Shown one piece after another: positions 1 to 12,179 of a DNA stretch of 64,000 nucleotides. The stretch is from Candidozyma auris. Taxonomy: Eukaryota; Ascomycota; Pichiomycetes; Serinales; Metschnikowiaceae. The stretch covers positions 496,001-560,000 of the forward strand of contig NC_072817.1 in the NCBI RefSeq assembly GCF_003013715.1, written 5' to 3'. Position 1 is the stretch's first letter, and each line of letters starts with the position of its first letter. Below the pieces are notes generated by a model that was given only the letters and a program-made list of their open reading frames with translations, had not been told where the DNA came from and did no database searches. Both the position numbers and the translations under genes were made by a program.

Positions 1-177
1 GAGTACCGAACAGGAGCCAGGAACTCTCTCGACAGAATCTCTACTACGCAAGGTCTTCCGGGCCTAACCCAGGCAGAAACTCTACTTAGTTACCACACGC
101 GGCAAAGTATAAATTTTGATCGCGCATAAATACACGACCTCAATCTCTTCGACCTTACCTCTCCGAACGGTATACCA
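1..177 (+). other. Left edge; possible 3' end of an upstream gene
   Basis: Frame 1 is open from the first base to a TAA at 127-129 (42 codons), and frame 2 is open to a TAA at 65-67. Either could be the last codons of a plus-strand gene cut by the window edge, but neither peptide is recognisable, and a stop at 129 would leave only 48 bases before the CFT2 start. The remainder is the CFT2 leader. Confidence 0.2.
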
Positions 178-3087
178 ATGTTTCGATATTGCCTATTGAG
201 TACGCCTTCGACTTTGGGTTTTAAAATTTCTCGCCTTCTGTTTGGTAATGATATTCATGTTCTTGCAGATCCTGCTTGGGATGGTCTCAATCCCAGTGAT
301 GCCGACTTTTTGGAAACATATTTGAATGACTCTAATTTCATACTTCTATCGCATTCAACGCCGGCGTTCATTGGAGGTTATGCATTGTTATGTTCTAGAT
401 TTCCAGTCCTTATGTCTTCGATTCCAGTATACTCTACTGTAGCGGTGACTCAGTTGGGTAGGGTTTCAAGCGTCGAATTTTATCGGGCTAAGGGTCACTT
501 AGGACCAGTTGAAAATGCCTTTTTGGAAGTTCGTGACATTGATGAGTATTTTGATAGAATAATTCTGATCAAGTTCGCCCAAAATGTTAGTGTTCTAGAC
601 AATCGCATGTCGTTATCAGCATTCAATGCCGGTCACACTTTGGGCGGTTGCTTCTGGTTACTATTGAGGAAGAAGGTAAAAATTGTCTATGCGCCAGCCT
701 GGAACCAATCAAAAGATTCTTTTTTAGAAGGGGCTGCATTTTTATCAACGAGTAATGAGAATTCGATCACGTCTTTGACTCGACCGACCGCTCTTATAAC
801 TGGATCAGAATTGGGTTCAAACTTGTCGCATAAGAAACGGGTGGAGAAGTTGTTGCATCTTGTAGATGCGACACTTGCTAATGGAGGGGCAGTTTTTCTA
901 CCTACAACTATATCTGGCAGATTTTTGGAGGTGCTTCATCTCATCGATACCTATTTATCTAATCTTCAAGGTGCTGCTATTCCAGTCTACTTTATTTCAT
1001 ACACCGGAACCAAAGTACTTAGTTATACTTCCAATTTATCTGACTGGATGGCATCGAATATGATGAAAGAGTATGAAGGCTTAAGCGGAGACGACAAAGC
1101 TTTTACTAATACACCATTCGATCCTTCTAAAGTTGACTTGCTTTTGGATCCAACGGAGCTAGCGCTGTATCCTGGACCAAAAGTTGTTTTTGCGTCTGGT
1201 ATCGACCTTCAAGGAGGTGACCTTTCTTCAAAAGCACTACGGTTGCTTTGTCGAGACGAGAGAACCACAATTATCCTCACCGAGAAAAGTTCGCAGACGG
1301 CTTCATCATCCCTTGCATCGAAGCTTTATACTGAGTGGTATGAGCATGTTTCAAAACGAAACAATGGTAGTGTGGAAGACGGTGTCCCAATTCCCCTAGA
1401 AAAGTGTTTTGCACCAGCTGAGTTCGTCGAGGAGATAGCTTTAAAAGGAACAGATCTAGCATCTTTTAAGGCGGCAGTTAGTGAGCGAAGACATCAAAAA
1501 GCTTTGGCCAGTATCAAATCCAAGAGAACTCAAAAACTCCTTCAGTCAAGTTTGCACTCCGATGATTCGGATGATTCTGATGAAGAACCTGGCGAGGGTG
1601 GTGAAGAGGAGGCTGATGTCAGTTTCTCAGAATTGAACTCAATAGATCCAAAAAAAAATAATGCTAAAAACGATGGAAGTTCGTCTCTTAATGAAGCAGA
1701 GAGAATCATTAGCGACGAAGCCAGGAGCCCAAACAATCATGGGCTTGAATCAAGTGCATCGACAGCGTTCAAGCATACTCTGGATATTAAATCGCCTGCA
1801 ACTGAATCCAACATTTTTAAAGCGCCTTCAGATGCAGTGGATGAGACCCTCATCTATGAGTTTGTCATTGACCGGTTAGATTCTCAAAAGCCTCTCGATG
1901 TGCGAATCACAAATAAATTAAGGCCAAAACAAGCAATGTTTCCAAACATCAATTGGAAAAGAAGGAAAATTGATGATTATGGTGAGATTATTGATCTCAA
2001 GGCTTTTAAAAGAGATGATGATCAACAGGCGAGCTCGAAATTGATATCAGAGAGCAAAAGAAAGTTTGAAGAAAATGACAATCAAGGTTGGGGTGAATCA
2101 ACTAGAAAAGAACGAGCCCGTCACAGTGAAAAAGAGCGTGAAAGCAAGCTTACTCCGCAACAATCATTAAACAACGAAATTTTGAGGAGGTACCTTGATG
2201 CTACATTTCAACCAGTGCAGAGGAAAATCGAGAGTAGTGGACTAGGGTCCCCAATCAGGTGCGGTTTGGCATTTATCGACTTTTCTGGTCACGTTGATGC
2301 CAGATCAATCAATTTGGTGATATCCTCAATAAAGCCATCCTCTCTCATAATTCTACCAGATTTCAGTTATCATGAGGGATTATCCACGGAGACAAATGGA
2401 TCGTTCATTTTATCCAGCGCCCATCAAAAGTTGACGAATCTTAGCGAGAAACCTGAGTACGAAGTTCCTCTGGATACTGAGATGAAGCTGGGTACCTTCT
2501 TCTCTAACAAAACACAAAAATCACAGATGCATCGAAAGATGGTTGTGACCGTTGCAAAGCCGAACAACTCCATTGAAGTTACAAATGCCGATGGAGTTGG
2601 TGGAATCGAGTATGAGGTTTGCCTAGATGATAATTTATGGTCGAACCTCAAATGGTATCTGATAGACAATAAGTACAATGTGGCGCACGTGCAAGGGAGT
2701 TCGAAGCTCGTTGCAAAGTCTTGTACCACCTTACAGCACAGCTTCCCTGACCCAGCTGTTCAAGTGTTCCTCGATAGATTGAAGAATCGCAATGAAGCGG
2801 ATAATGTTTCAGAATCTACAGCGTACGGACACAAAGGTAACTCATTCATGGCTATTGGAGTTATACGAATGCCAGAGTTGAAGAGAAGGCTCAAAGATAT
2901 TGGCTTCAATGCAGAATTTAAAGGAGAAGGTACATTAGTCGTGGAGGAGACCATTGCAATCAAAAAGGTAGACGAGCGACAACAAAATGACAATAGTTTG
3001 GGTGATATTATTATTGATGGTCAGGTTGGGCCAATTTACTACAAGGTGAGGGACTGCATTCGCGAGATGCTTGCCTTTATTTCATAG
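178..3087 (+). CDS. CFT2: Cleavage and polyadenylation factor subunit Cft2 (CPSF100-like)
   Basis: A 969-residue homologue of yeast Cft2/Ydh1 and metazoan CPSF100, a subunit of the nuclear complex that cleaves and polyadenylates pre-mRNA. The N-terminal ~430 residues form the metallo-beta-lactamase/beta-CASP fold. The place of the usual His-rich zinc motif is degenerate (around residues 56-62, LLSHSTP), as expected for the catalytically dead paralogue of the CPSF73 nuclease. An acidic serine tract lies at about residues 460-482 and a basic, charged linker at about 590-665, followed by a conserved C-terminal domain. Length is close to the family norm. The start is the first ATG of the frame. 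The next gene begins 97 bases downstream on the same strand. Confidence 0.93.
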   Translation: MFRYCLLSTPSTLGFKISRLLFGNDIHVLADPAWDGLNPSDADFLETYLNDSNFILLSHSTPAFIGGYALLCSRFPVLMSSIPVYSTVAVTQLGRVSSVEFYRAKGHLGPVENAFLEVRDIDEYFDRIILIKFAQNVSVLDNRMSLSAFNAGHTLGGCFWLLLRKKVKIVYAPAWNQSKDSFLEGAAFLSTSNENSITSLTRPTALITGSELGSNLSHKKRVEKLLHLVDATLANGGAVFLPTTISGRFLEVLHLIDTYLSNLQGAAIPVYFISYTGTKVLSYTSNLSDWMASNMMKEYEGLSGDDKAFTNTPFDPSKVDLLLDPTELALYPGPKVVFASGIDLQGGDLSSKALRLLCRDERTTIILTEKSSQTASSSLASKLYTEWYEHVSKRNNGSVEDGVPIPLEKCFAPAEFVEEIALKGTDLASFKAAVSERRHQKALASIKSKRTQKLLQSSLHSDDSDDSDEEPGEGGEEEADVSFSELNSIDPKKNNAKNDGSSSLNEAERIISDEARSPNNHGLESSASTAFKHTLDIKSPATESNIFKAPSDAVDETLIYEFVIDRLDSQKPLDVRITNKLRPKQAMFPNINWKRRKIDDYGEIIDLKAFKRDDDQQASSKLISESKRKFEENDNQGWGESTRKERARHSEKERESKLTPQQSLNNEILRRYLDATFQPVQRKIESSGLGSPIRCGLAFIDFSGHVDARSINLVISSIKPSSLIILPDFSYHEGLSTETNGSFILSSAHQKLTNLSEKPEYEVPLDTEMKLGTFFSNKTQKSQMHRKMVVTVAKPNNSIEVTNADGVGGIEYEVCLDDNLWSNLKWYLIDNKYNVAHVQGSSKLVAKSCTTLQHSFPDPAVQVFLDRLKNRNEADNVSESTAYGHKGNSFMAIGVIRMPELKRRLKDIGFNAEFKGEGTLVVEETIAIKKVDERQQNDNSLGDIIIDGQVGPIYYKVRDCIREMLAFIS

Positions 3088-3184
3088 GTTGCATTTTACG
3101 AGCCTTTGAGCCAGTAGTGTACTTATCAAATTTATGTAAAATATTGCGAGCTCTAGTTGGTCAGCCTCATAAACTATCATAAGT

Positions 3185-3460
3185 ATGCAACCTTACTCGA
3201 GATCTGGAGGAACAAGGAAATGTTTCTACGAATTTCAGACTTTAGTATCATGCTACACAGCTTCAGAGACCTCCTCGAAAAAGGAGTGTACTCCGAAGTT
3301 TGATGACTACTTCGAATGTTTGCACGGTTTTAAAGAGCGGGAGAAGGCGAGATTGATGTATCAGCTGATGAAAAGCAATGATACTAATGACAAGGGTTTT
3401 AAGATATCAGACTTTTATAGCACCGACGGTGAGGTGTTCAAGAAGTTGGATTTATTGTGA
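3185..3460 (+). CDS. Twin-CX9C protein, complex I NDUFS5-type accessory subunit
   Basis: A 91-residue protein with a clean twin CX9C motif (C13/C23 and C35/C45) followed by a charged helix. This is the CHCH pattern of the small intermembrane-space subunits of respiratory complex I, and the spacing and flanking FDDYFECLHG-type sequence resemble NDUFS5. Such proteins are normally imported and oxidatively folded by the Mia40 relay. If correct, the organism has a proton-pumping complex I, which Saccharomyces lacks. No presequence is seen, as expected for this import route. The main alternative is another twin-CX9C protein, since short CHCH proteins are hard to separate by eye. Confidence 0.75.
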   Translation: MQPYSRSGGTRKCFYEFQTLVSCYTASETSSKKECTPKFDDYFECLHGFKEREKARLMYQLMKSNDTNDKGFKISDFYSTDGEVFKKLDLL

Positions 3461-3553
3461 TTACCAAAATCAGTATATAGTGACTGGTAGTTGCGTTCAT
3501 TAACTAACCTATATATCCAGGTTTAATTCCAATTATCAAGCTTATTATTTGCA

Positions 3554-5569
3554 TTATTGCTTCTTCATCAATGACTTCGTCAATTCACGAGTGGTAACGC
3601 TGTAGTGTGAATCAAGTAAGACATTTTCCCATAAGGTAGCACCATAAGCACTAGTGCGCTCCATGCAGACTTCCATGAACTCGTGTTCGTAGCCAAGATA
3701 ATAGGATTCAGAACTTATCCTATCATTGGTGGACCACAATGACTTTAATGTATCGCCGTATCGATGCAAAAGTTTTTTGACAAACAACAAATTAGCGTTT
3801 GTTGTTTTCTCTGCGGTTTGTAAGCATAGTAAATATATCCTCTTCATGAAGAGCATTGAGCGAGTCACTGAACCATTCTTCGACCTAAAAAAAACAAAAT
3901 CAAGACACCTTAGTAATAGCTCGGAACGAGTCGAGACGTTGACAGCAACTTTTTTCACTCCCAGAGCTTCCTCCAACGGATCAGCAAGTCTTAATGATTT
4001 GCTTGATAATTCTAACAATGGATCTAAAGACACATCAGCGAGAATCTTGTACAAATAATCAACAAAGTACGATAGATCAACCGAAAAAGGAAGCTTCCCG
4101 CTCTCGGTATGATTTGATATCAACGCGAATGCCGTCGCGATACATAAAAGCAAAATCCTGATTTCATCAGATTGGTACAATCCCTTCGCGCCCGTCTTTT
4201 CGATTTCCCATTCACTGGTCACGAGGGAATGTTCACTGAAAACAGTTCCCATAATTTCTTTTAAGACCACAAGGAAGTCCCCCACAAGCTCGACATTTGC
4301 CATTGGCCCGAATTTTGAGAGTCCTTCCAAGACTGAGCCAACAAGGTGTCGAGCTTTATTACCATTCTCCGTACTGTTCTGGAGAATGCCAAGATAGAGT
4401 TTGAGTATATTCTGAATAATTAAGCTTTGGTTTTGTTCACGTTCTTTTGCAGTAGTCGCCTGCTCGGCCCTTCTCATTTCTTCCTCTATTGCTTTCGTGT
4501 CTCTCAAAGCCTTTCGTTCTTTTTTTGAAAGGTGAACTCGCTTTGTTTTCAAAGACCTCCCCGTTCCTAAGGAGGCTGGAAAGGTATTGACATCCTGCAA
4601 GACAGATAAGCTCAATAAGATGTTAAGCATCGACTCGTCAACCCTAAAATTCAGCTTTTTGACTTTCAGAGAAATTAGTTTGGTAATTTCCAATGAAATC
4701 GATCCATGATCACTATCGTCTTTTAGTAAGTTTTCAATGGTGCGTATACATTTTGTGTGCAAAGCACCAAAGGATGGATCTTTTGATTTCTGACCAATAA
4801 CTCGAATAGGGATAGAAAATAGCTCGCTGTTGAAATTAAAATACTTCAAGGAAGATTCACATAACTCACATGAGGCATCGATAGCTGTAGATCCCCAGAG
4901 AACTTGGTGTTTTGATTCAGTCATCGAGATATACCTTCTGCACAAAATTTCTAGACGTCCTAAAAATGACTGGTAACTCTTTGTAAAGATCTCTTCGAAA
5001 TTTCTTAACCGTGCGACTTCCTTACTGACCTTCTCTTTCTTCTCCACCTCAGACAACTCCCTAATTTTGTATGATGGTGCCAACGACTTAAAAACAGGGA
5101 CCAATGCTCCGATTGCAAGCATGCTGCTGGCAAATTCTTCGGAGTCAGCGTAGCGGCACAACACTGTAAGTGATATTCTATTCTCTTCAGGGTCATCCTG
5201 TAACTGAGTTGCGTGTCTGGCAATTTCTTCTTTGAGGTTCATTAATCTTTCATGGGGCGCAACATCCGCTTCAACTTGTTTTTCATAAATTAAAGCTTCA
5301 AGTTTCGATTTGGGTGTTTTGGTCTGGTCTTCTTTCAACTTCTTCCGTGGAACACGCTGAAGAAGATTACCAACTTTTATTGGAAGACCCTCATCCACTT
5401 CTTCGCTGTGTCTCTTTCTGCGCTCATAAGAGGACTCCAAAGATTCATTGGTATCTTCTAAGGTACTTTTCTCTTCAGACTTATCATTATAAGCTCTCTT
5501 GTTCTGTAACTCTTTCAGAAGCTGCGCTCTTCTTCTACTCATACCGTCTGAACAGATTGAGATGAGCAT
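3554..5569 (-). CDS. NOC3: Nucleolar complex protein Noc3
   Basis: A 671-residue protein matching yeast Noc3, which acts with Noc2 in nuclear maturation and export of pre-60S particles and is also linked to replication initiation. Recognisable features are a basic N-terminus, an EGLPIK motif near residue 60, the central NOC3p domain (about 110-210) and a Lys/Arg-rich segment around 345-365 before the C-terminal CBF/Mak21-type region. Two in-frame ATGs exist, at 5569 and 5542. The second gives MSRRRAQ and is the more typical start, losing nine residues. The gene is divergent from ERG5, and a CACGTG at 5593-5598 sits just upstream of the start. Confidence 0.9.
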   Translation of the reverse strand: MLISICSDGMSRRRAQLLKELQNKRAYNDKSEEKSTLEDTNESLESSYERRKRHSEEVDEGLPIKVGNLLQRVPRKKLKEDQTKTPKSKLEALIYEKQVEADVAPHERLMNLKEEIARHATQLQDDPEENRISLTVLCRYADSEEFASSMLAIGALVPVFKSLAPSYKIRELSEVEKKEKVSKEVARLRNFEEIFTKSYQSFLGRLEILCRRYISMTESKHQVLWGSTAIDASCELCESSLKYFNFNSELFSIPIRVIGQKSKDPSFGALHTKCIRTIENLLKDDSDHGSISLEITKLISLKVKKLNFRVDESMLNILLSLSVLQDVNTFPASLGTGRSLKTKRVHLSKKERKALRDTKAIEEEMRRAEQATTAKEREQNQSLIIQNILKLYLGILQNSTENGNKARHLVGSVLEGLSKFGPMANVELVGDFLVVLKEIMGTVFSEHSLVTSEWEIEKTGAKGLYQSDEIRILLLCIATAFALISNHTESGKLPFSVDLSYFVDYLYKILADVSLDPLLELSSKSLRLADPLEEALGVKKVAVNVSTRSELLLRCLDFVFFRSKNGSVTRSMLFMKRIYLLCLQTAEKTTNANLLFVKKLLHRYGDTLKSLWSTNDRISSESYYLGYEHEFMEVCMERTSAYGATLWENVLLDSHYSVTTRELTKSLMKKQ

Positions 5570-6105
5570 CTTCTCCAGATGTACATTCGTGTCACGTGCT
5601 TCCGAAACTGGCTCTTCTTGCTCAAGGAAATATCTTTCAACAGTAAATATTGTATCTGTATTATGTATGTTATCAGTATTGAATGAACGATATTCTTTAA
5701 TAACTTAAGCAGAGGAAGATGAAGCAGGATACCTTGATTGAACATGGCGAAATGTGATTCGTGGTTTCTCGAAGAACATGTCATTTCTTCTCAAAACTCC
5801 CCAGGATGTAATCTTACGTTAATAAAAGGACATCCAATTACGAATGTGTAAAAAGAGATTTTTTTAACTCAAACTAATAGAACAATACTAAGTAATAGCT
5901 AGAAGATATGACGTAGTTGAATGAGTTGTGAATCTCGTACCACTCTTGCTCACGATTGCCCTTTTTGTAATTGGCGCTTCTCGTTTAGCTCGTAGAATTC
6001 GCGACGGTATGCCAACTTCAACCGCCCGAGAAAGAAAGAGACCTGCTTCGTATAAAATCAGCGCGAACCCCTTGTTTGCAATATCTTGATACACCTACGA
6101 CCAAT
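5570..6105. promoter_or_regulatory. Divergent NOC3-ERG5 promoter region
   Basis: No gene is visible in this 536-base divergent spacer. It holds CACGTG at 5593-5598 on the NOC3 side and, on the ERG5 side, TCGTATA at 6048-6054 overlapping a TATAAAA box at 6051-6057. Confidence 0.5.
6048..6057 (+). promoter_or_regulatory. Sterol-element-like TCGTATA overlapping the ERG5 TATA box
   Basis: TCGTATA (6048-6054) is the core bound by Upc2/Ecm22 in other yeasts. Here it runs directly into TATAAAA, about 50 bases before the ERG5 ATG. The sequence match is seen directly. Its use by a sterol regulator is inference, since the 7-mer could occur by chance in AT-rich promoter DNA. Confidence 0.4.
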
Positions 6106-7674
6106 ATGAATCTGAATGATACGTCTCTGGCATTGTTGGCTTCTTCCATGGACAGCACCGCTGGATTTTTGAAAACTAAACTTTCGGGGATCTGGAAGTG
6201 CACCTCATGGTGGCAGGTCCTTATCACATTAACTCTAGGTGTGATTGTTTACGATCAAGTTCTGTATTTATTGAAAAAGGGAACGATCGCTGGACCCCGT
6301 TTCAAAGTTTGGCCAGTTATTGGCCCATTTTTGGAAAGTTTAGATCCTAAATTTGAAGAGTACATGGAAAAATGGAATTCTGGCCCGTTATCCTGTGTCT
6401 CGATTTTCCATAAGTTTGTGGTTATTGCATCTTCGAGGGACTTGGCAAGAAAAATTTTAAGTTCGCCCAAGTACGTGAAGCCATGCGTGGTGGATGTTGC
6501 GGTGAAGATTTTGAGACCTACAAATTGGGTATTTTTGGATGGTAAAGCTCACGTTGACTACAGGAGATCGTTGAACGGATTGTTTTCTCAAAAAGCCCTT
6601 GAGATATATATCCCTGTCCTTGAGAAGTACATGGATATCTACCTTGATAGGTTCATCGGATATGAGGGTCCAAGAACCTTTTTCCCTGAGTTTAGAGAGT
6701 TGCTTTGTGCTTTGTCCTTGCGTACCTTCTGCGGAGATTACATCACAGAAGAACAAATTGCCTTGATTGCTGATAATTATTTCAAAATCACTGCTGCCTT
6801 GGAGTTGGTGAATTTCCCAATCATTATTCCATACACCAAGACCTGGTATGGTAAAAAGATTGCCGATGACACAATGAAAATCTTTGAAAGCTGTGCAGCG
6901 AAGGCTAAAAAACACATAAATGAGGAGGGTGGAAAACCAGGTTGTGTAATGGATGAATGGATTTATCTTATGAAGGAAGCAAGAGCAAATCACAAAGAGG
7001 ACCCAGACTCAAAGCTTCTTATCAGAGATTTTTCAAATAAAGAAATCTCTGAGGTTATCTTTACTTTCCTCTTTGCATCTCAGGATGCCTCATCATCGTT
7101 GGCTTGTTGGTTGTTTCAAATTGTCGCGGATCGTCCCGATATTGCACGGAAGATTAGAGAAGAACAACTATTAGTCAGAGACAATGATCCCCTGAGGCCA
7201 CTTACTTTGGAAATGATTAACAAGATGAAATATACCAATTGTGTTGTAAAAGAGTCATTGCGCTACAGACCGCCTGTTCTTATGGTCCCCTACGTTGTCA
7301 AACAGAGTTTTCCCGTAACACTGGAGTATACAGCTCCGAAAGGCTCGATGATCGTTCCTACATTATATCCAGCTCTCCATGATCCTGAGGTTTATCCTGA
7401 GCCTGATTCTTTCATACCGGAAAGGTGGGAAAACCCCACCGGTGATATGGACAAAAGAAGCTGGTTAGTTTTCGGTACTGGACCTCATGTTTGTCTTGGT
7501 AAAGTGTACGTGCTCATGATGTTCACAGGCATGTTGGGTAAATTTCTCATGAACAGCGAGATAAAGCACACCGTGACTCCACTTTCTGAAAAGATTAAGG
7601 TCTTCGCTACTATCTTTCCAAAGGACGACTTGATCCTCGAATGGACCGCAAGGAACCCACACTCTTTGGACTAG
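6106..7674 (+). CDS. ERG5: C-22 sterol desaturase, cytochrome P450 CYP61
   Basis: Encodes a 522-residue CYP61 enzyme that introduces the C22(23) double bond late in ergosterol synthesis at the ER membrane. One N-terminal membrane segment (about residues 40-60) precedes the P450 fold. The I-helix motif FASQDASSS is near residue 323, the ExxR pair is E383/R386, and the haem loop FGTGPHVCLG has C463. Near-identity to yeast Erg5 across the core is easily seen. The frame is open further upstream but the first ATG is at 6106. In-frame CTG codons align with Ser in Saccharomyces Erg5 (for example in the YDQV-x-YLLKKG stretch), supporting CTG = Ser. Convergent with GND1. Confidence 0.96.
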   Translation: MNLNDTSLALLASSMDSTAGFLKTKLSGIWKCTSWWQVLITLTLGVIVYDQVLYLLKKGTIAGPRFKVWPVIGPFLESLDPKFEEYMEKWNSGPLSCVSIFHKFVVIASSRDLARKILSSPKYVKPCVVDVAVKILRPTNWVFLDGKAHVDYRRSLNGLFSQKALEIYIPVLEKYMDIYLDRFIGYEGPRTFFPEFRELLCALSLRTFCGDYITEEQIALIADNYFKITAALELVNFPIIIPYTKTWYGKKIADDTMKIFESCAAKAKKHINEEGGKPGCVMDEWIYLMKEARANHKEDPDSKLLIRDFSNKEISEVIFTFLFASQDASSSLACWLFQIVADRPDIARKIREEQLLVRDNDPLRPLTLEMINKMKYTNCVVKESLRYRPPVLMVPYVVKQSFPVTLEYTAPKGSMIVPTLYPALHDPEVYPEPDSFIPERWENPTGDMDKRSWLVFGTGPHVCLGKVYVLMMFTGMLGKFLMNSEIKHTVTPLSEKIKVFATIFPKDDLILEWTARNPHSLD

Positions 7675-7769
7675 CTACACTTCAAATTCATAATCACAAT
7701 CTTATTTTATTCTTATATGCGATTGCATAAAGTAAGAAGAAAAAAAAAAAAAGCGGTAAAAAAAAGGAA

Positions 7770-9538
7770 CTAAGCATCATAGGTTGAAGCTGAGATGTTA
7801 CCACCTCTTCCAGTCCAGTTGACATGAACCCATTGGTCCTTCTTTAAAAAGTCATTCTCCTCACCTGGCAACACTTGGAATGTGTGAGCACCAAAATAGT
7901 CTCTCTGAGCTTGCAACAAGTTCGCAGGAAGTTTGGAGGATCTGTATCCATCGTAGAACGACAACGCTGTAGAGAAAGCAGGAACAGGAACGCCATACTC
8001 AACAGCCTTCGCAATCGTAGATCTCCAACCCTTTTGAGCTTTGGTCACAGCATCTTGGAAAAATGGGTGGAACAACAAATTTTCCAAATCAGGGTGCTCT
8101 CTGTAGGCCGAGGTTATCTCACCCAAGAATACAGATCTGATAATACAACCTCCTCTCCACATCAAGGCAATGGCTGGGTTATTCAACTTCCAGTTGTATT
8201 CCTTTGCAGCCTCTCTAATCAACATGAAGCCTTGAGCGTAAGAAATGATCTTAGAAGCATACAAAGCCTGTTCCAAATCATCGACAAATTTTTCCTTGTC
8301 GGTGATAGGAGATTCGCCTTCGACAATGGGACCCTTTAACACATTTGCAGCCCTAGTTCTTTCATCTTTAAGGGCAGATAAGCATCTGGCAAAAACAGCC
8401 TCACCAATCAATGTCACTGGCATGCCCAAGTCCAATGCATTAACTGCAGTCCACTTTCCAGTCCCCTTCTGACCGGCAGTGTCTAAAATCTTCTCGACGA
8501 CAGGCTTTCCATCAGTTGGATCATTGAAGTACATGATATCCCTAGTGATTTCAATCAAGAACGAATCCAAAACACCCTTGTTCCATTTAGCGAAAACATC
8601 ACCAATCTCCTTGTCAGTAAACTTTCCTACTCTTTTTAAGAGATCGTAAGCCTCACAGATCAACTGCATGTCTCCGTACTCAATACCATTGTGGACCATC
8701 TTTACGTAGTGGCCAGCCCCTCCGTCACCGACCCAGTCACAACAAGGTTCTCCGTCGGACTTAGCAGCAATAGACTGAAAAATATCCTTGATATGAGGCC
8801 AAGCATCTGGATGACCACCAGGCATCAAGGAAGGGCCATAGCGAGCACCTTCTTCACCTCCAGAAACACCAGAGCCGACAAAGAGTATTCCTTGCTGCTT
8901 CAACTCTTCGAAGCGGCGATTTGTATCAGGAAAGTGAGAGTTTCCGCCATCGATGATGATATCACCCTTCTCTAAATGTGGCAACAACTGCTCAATGAAA
9001 GCATCAACGGGCTTGCCTGCTTTCACCAAAATAACAATACGTCTTGGGCGCTTCAAGTTGGCGCAAAGTTCTTCAATGGAGTGCGCACCAATGATTGATT
9101 TACCTTTGGCCTCGTTATTCAAGAAGTCGTCCACTTTTGAGACCGTTCTGTTGTACGCCACCACGGTGAAACCATGGTCGGCAGCATTTAAAATCAAGTT
9201 TTGACCCATAACGGCCAAACCAATTAAACCGATATCACCACTGCTATGGTTAGTAAGATGCCTTCTTACAATTGACAACCGCTCTTGCGCTCCCATGATC
9301 AATCGGCTCAGAAATCTGTAGTTATTCGCAAAAGGAGGTTTTTAGATTAACTTGGGAATCTTTGAGGTATCCTGAGTCAAACCCTGCTTGAACTAAGTAC
9401 TTAGATGCGAGCTACCAAAGCAACAGTTTTTTTTGAACAACGCCGAAAATGCGGACTTGCGGAGACAGTACAATCAGCGCTTCCAATAATGTCAATGAAT
9501 GATGAGTGCTTGTTTAATACATACGTTGGGGTAGACAT
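7770..9538 (-). CDS. GND1: 6-phosphogluconate dehydrogenase, decarboxylating (spliced, two probable isoforms)
   Basis: The pentose-phosphate enzyme that oxidatively decarboxylates 6-phosphogluconate to ribulose 5-phosphate, making NADPH. Exon 1 is 9525-9538 (ATG TCT ACC CCA AC) and exon 2 is 7770-9240, giving 494 residues starting [17 protein letters not shown]. The donor is GTATGT and the branch sequence TACTAAC lies at 9255-9249. The acceptor is a NAGNAG pair (TAG at 9244, CAG at 9241), so one extra Ser is possible. The dinucleotide-binding GLIGLAVMG motif, the [12 protein letters not shown] motif and the GTGKWT substrate region are intact. An earlier acceptor TACAG (ending 9316) is also in phase and would add 25 residues containing RLSIVRRHL, a consensus PTS2, for a 519-residue peroxisomal isoform. 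Divergent from MET3. Confidence 0.95.
9241..9524 (-). other. GND1 intron with internal in-phase acceptor and PTS2 codons
   Basis: A 284-base intron: GTATGT donor at 9524, TACTAAC branch sequence at 9255-9249, acceptor at 9241. An internal TACAG acceptor ends at 9316, preceded by GAATAAC as a possible branch sequence. From 9315 to 9241 the intron is open in the GND1 frame and encodes RLSIVRRHL at 9281-9255. The branch sequence of the downstream acceptor overlaps the end of the PTS2 codons. A TGAGTCA motif lies at 9373-9379 on the plus strand. Confidence 0.85.

Positions 9539-12179
<2,641 letters not shown>

Noticed and set aside
6457..6993. 178-codon frame antisense to ERG5, and similar 90-154-codon frames opposite GND1
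   Set aside because: Opposite highly conserved enzymes, no recognisable product, no promoter logic.
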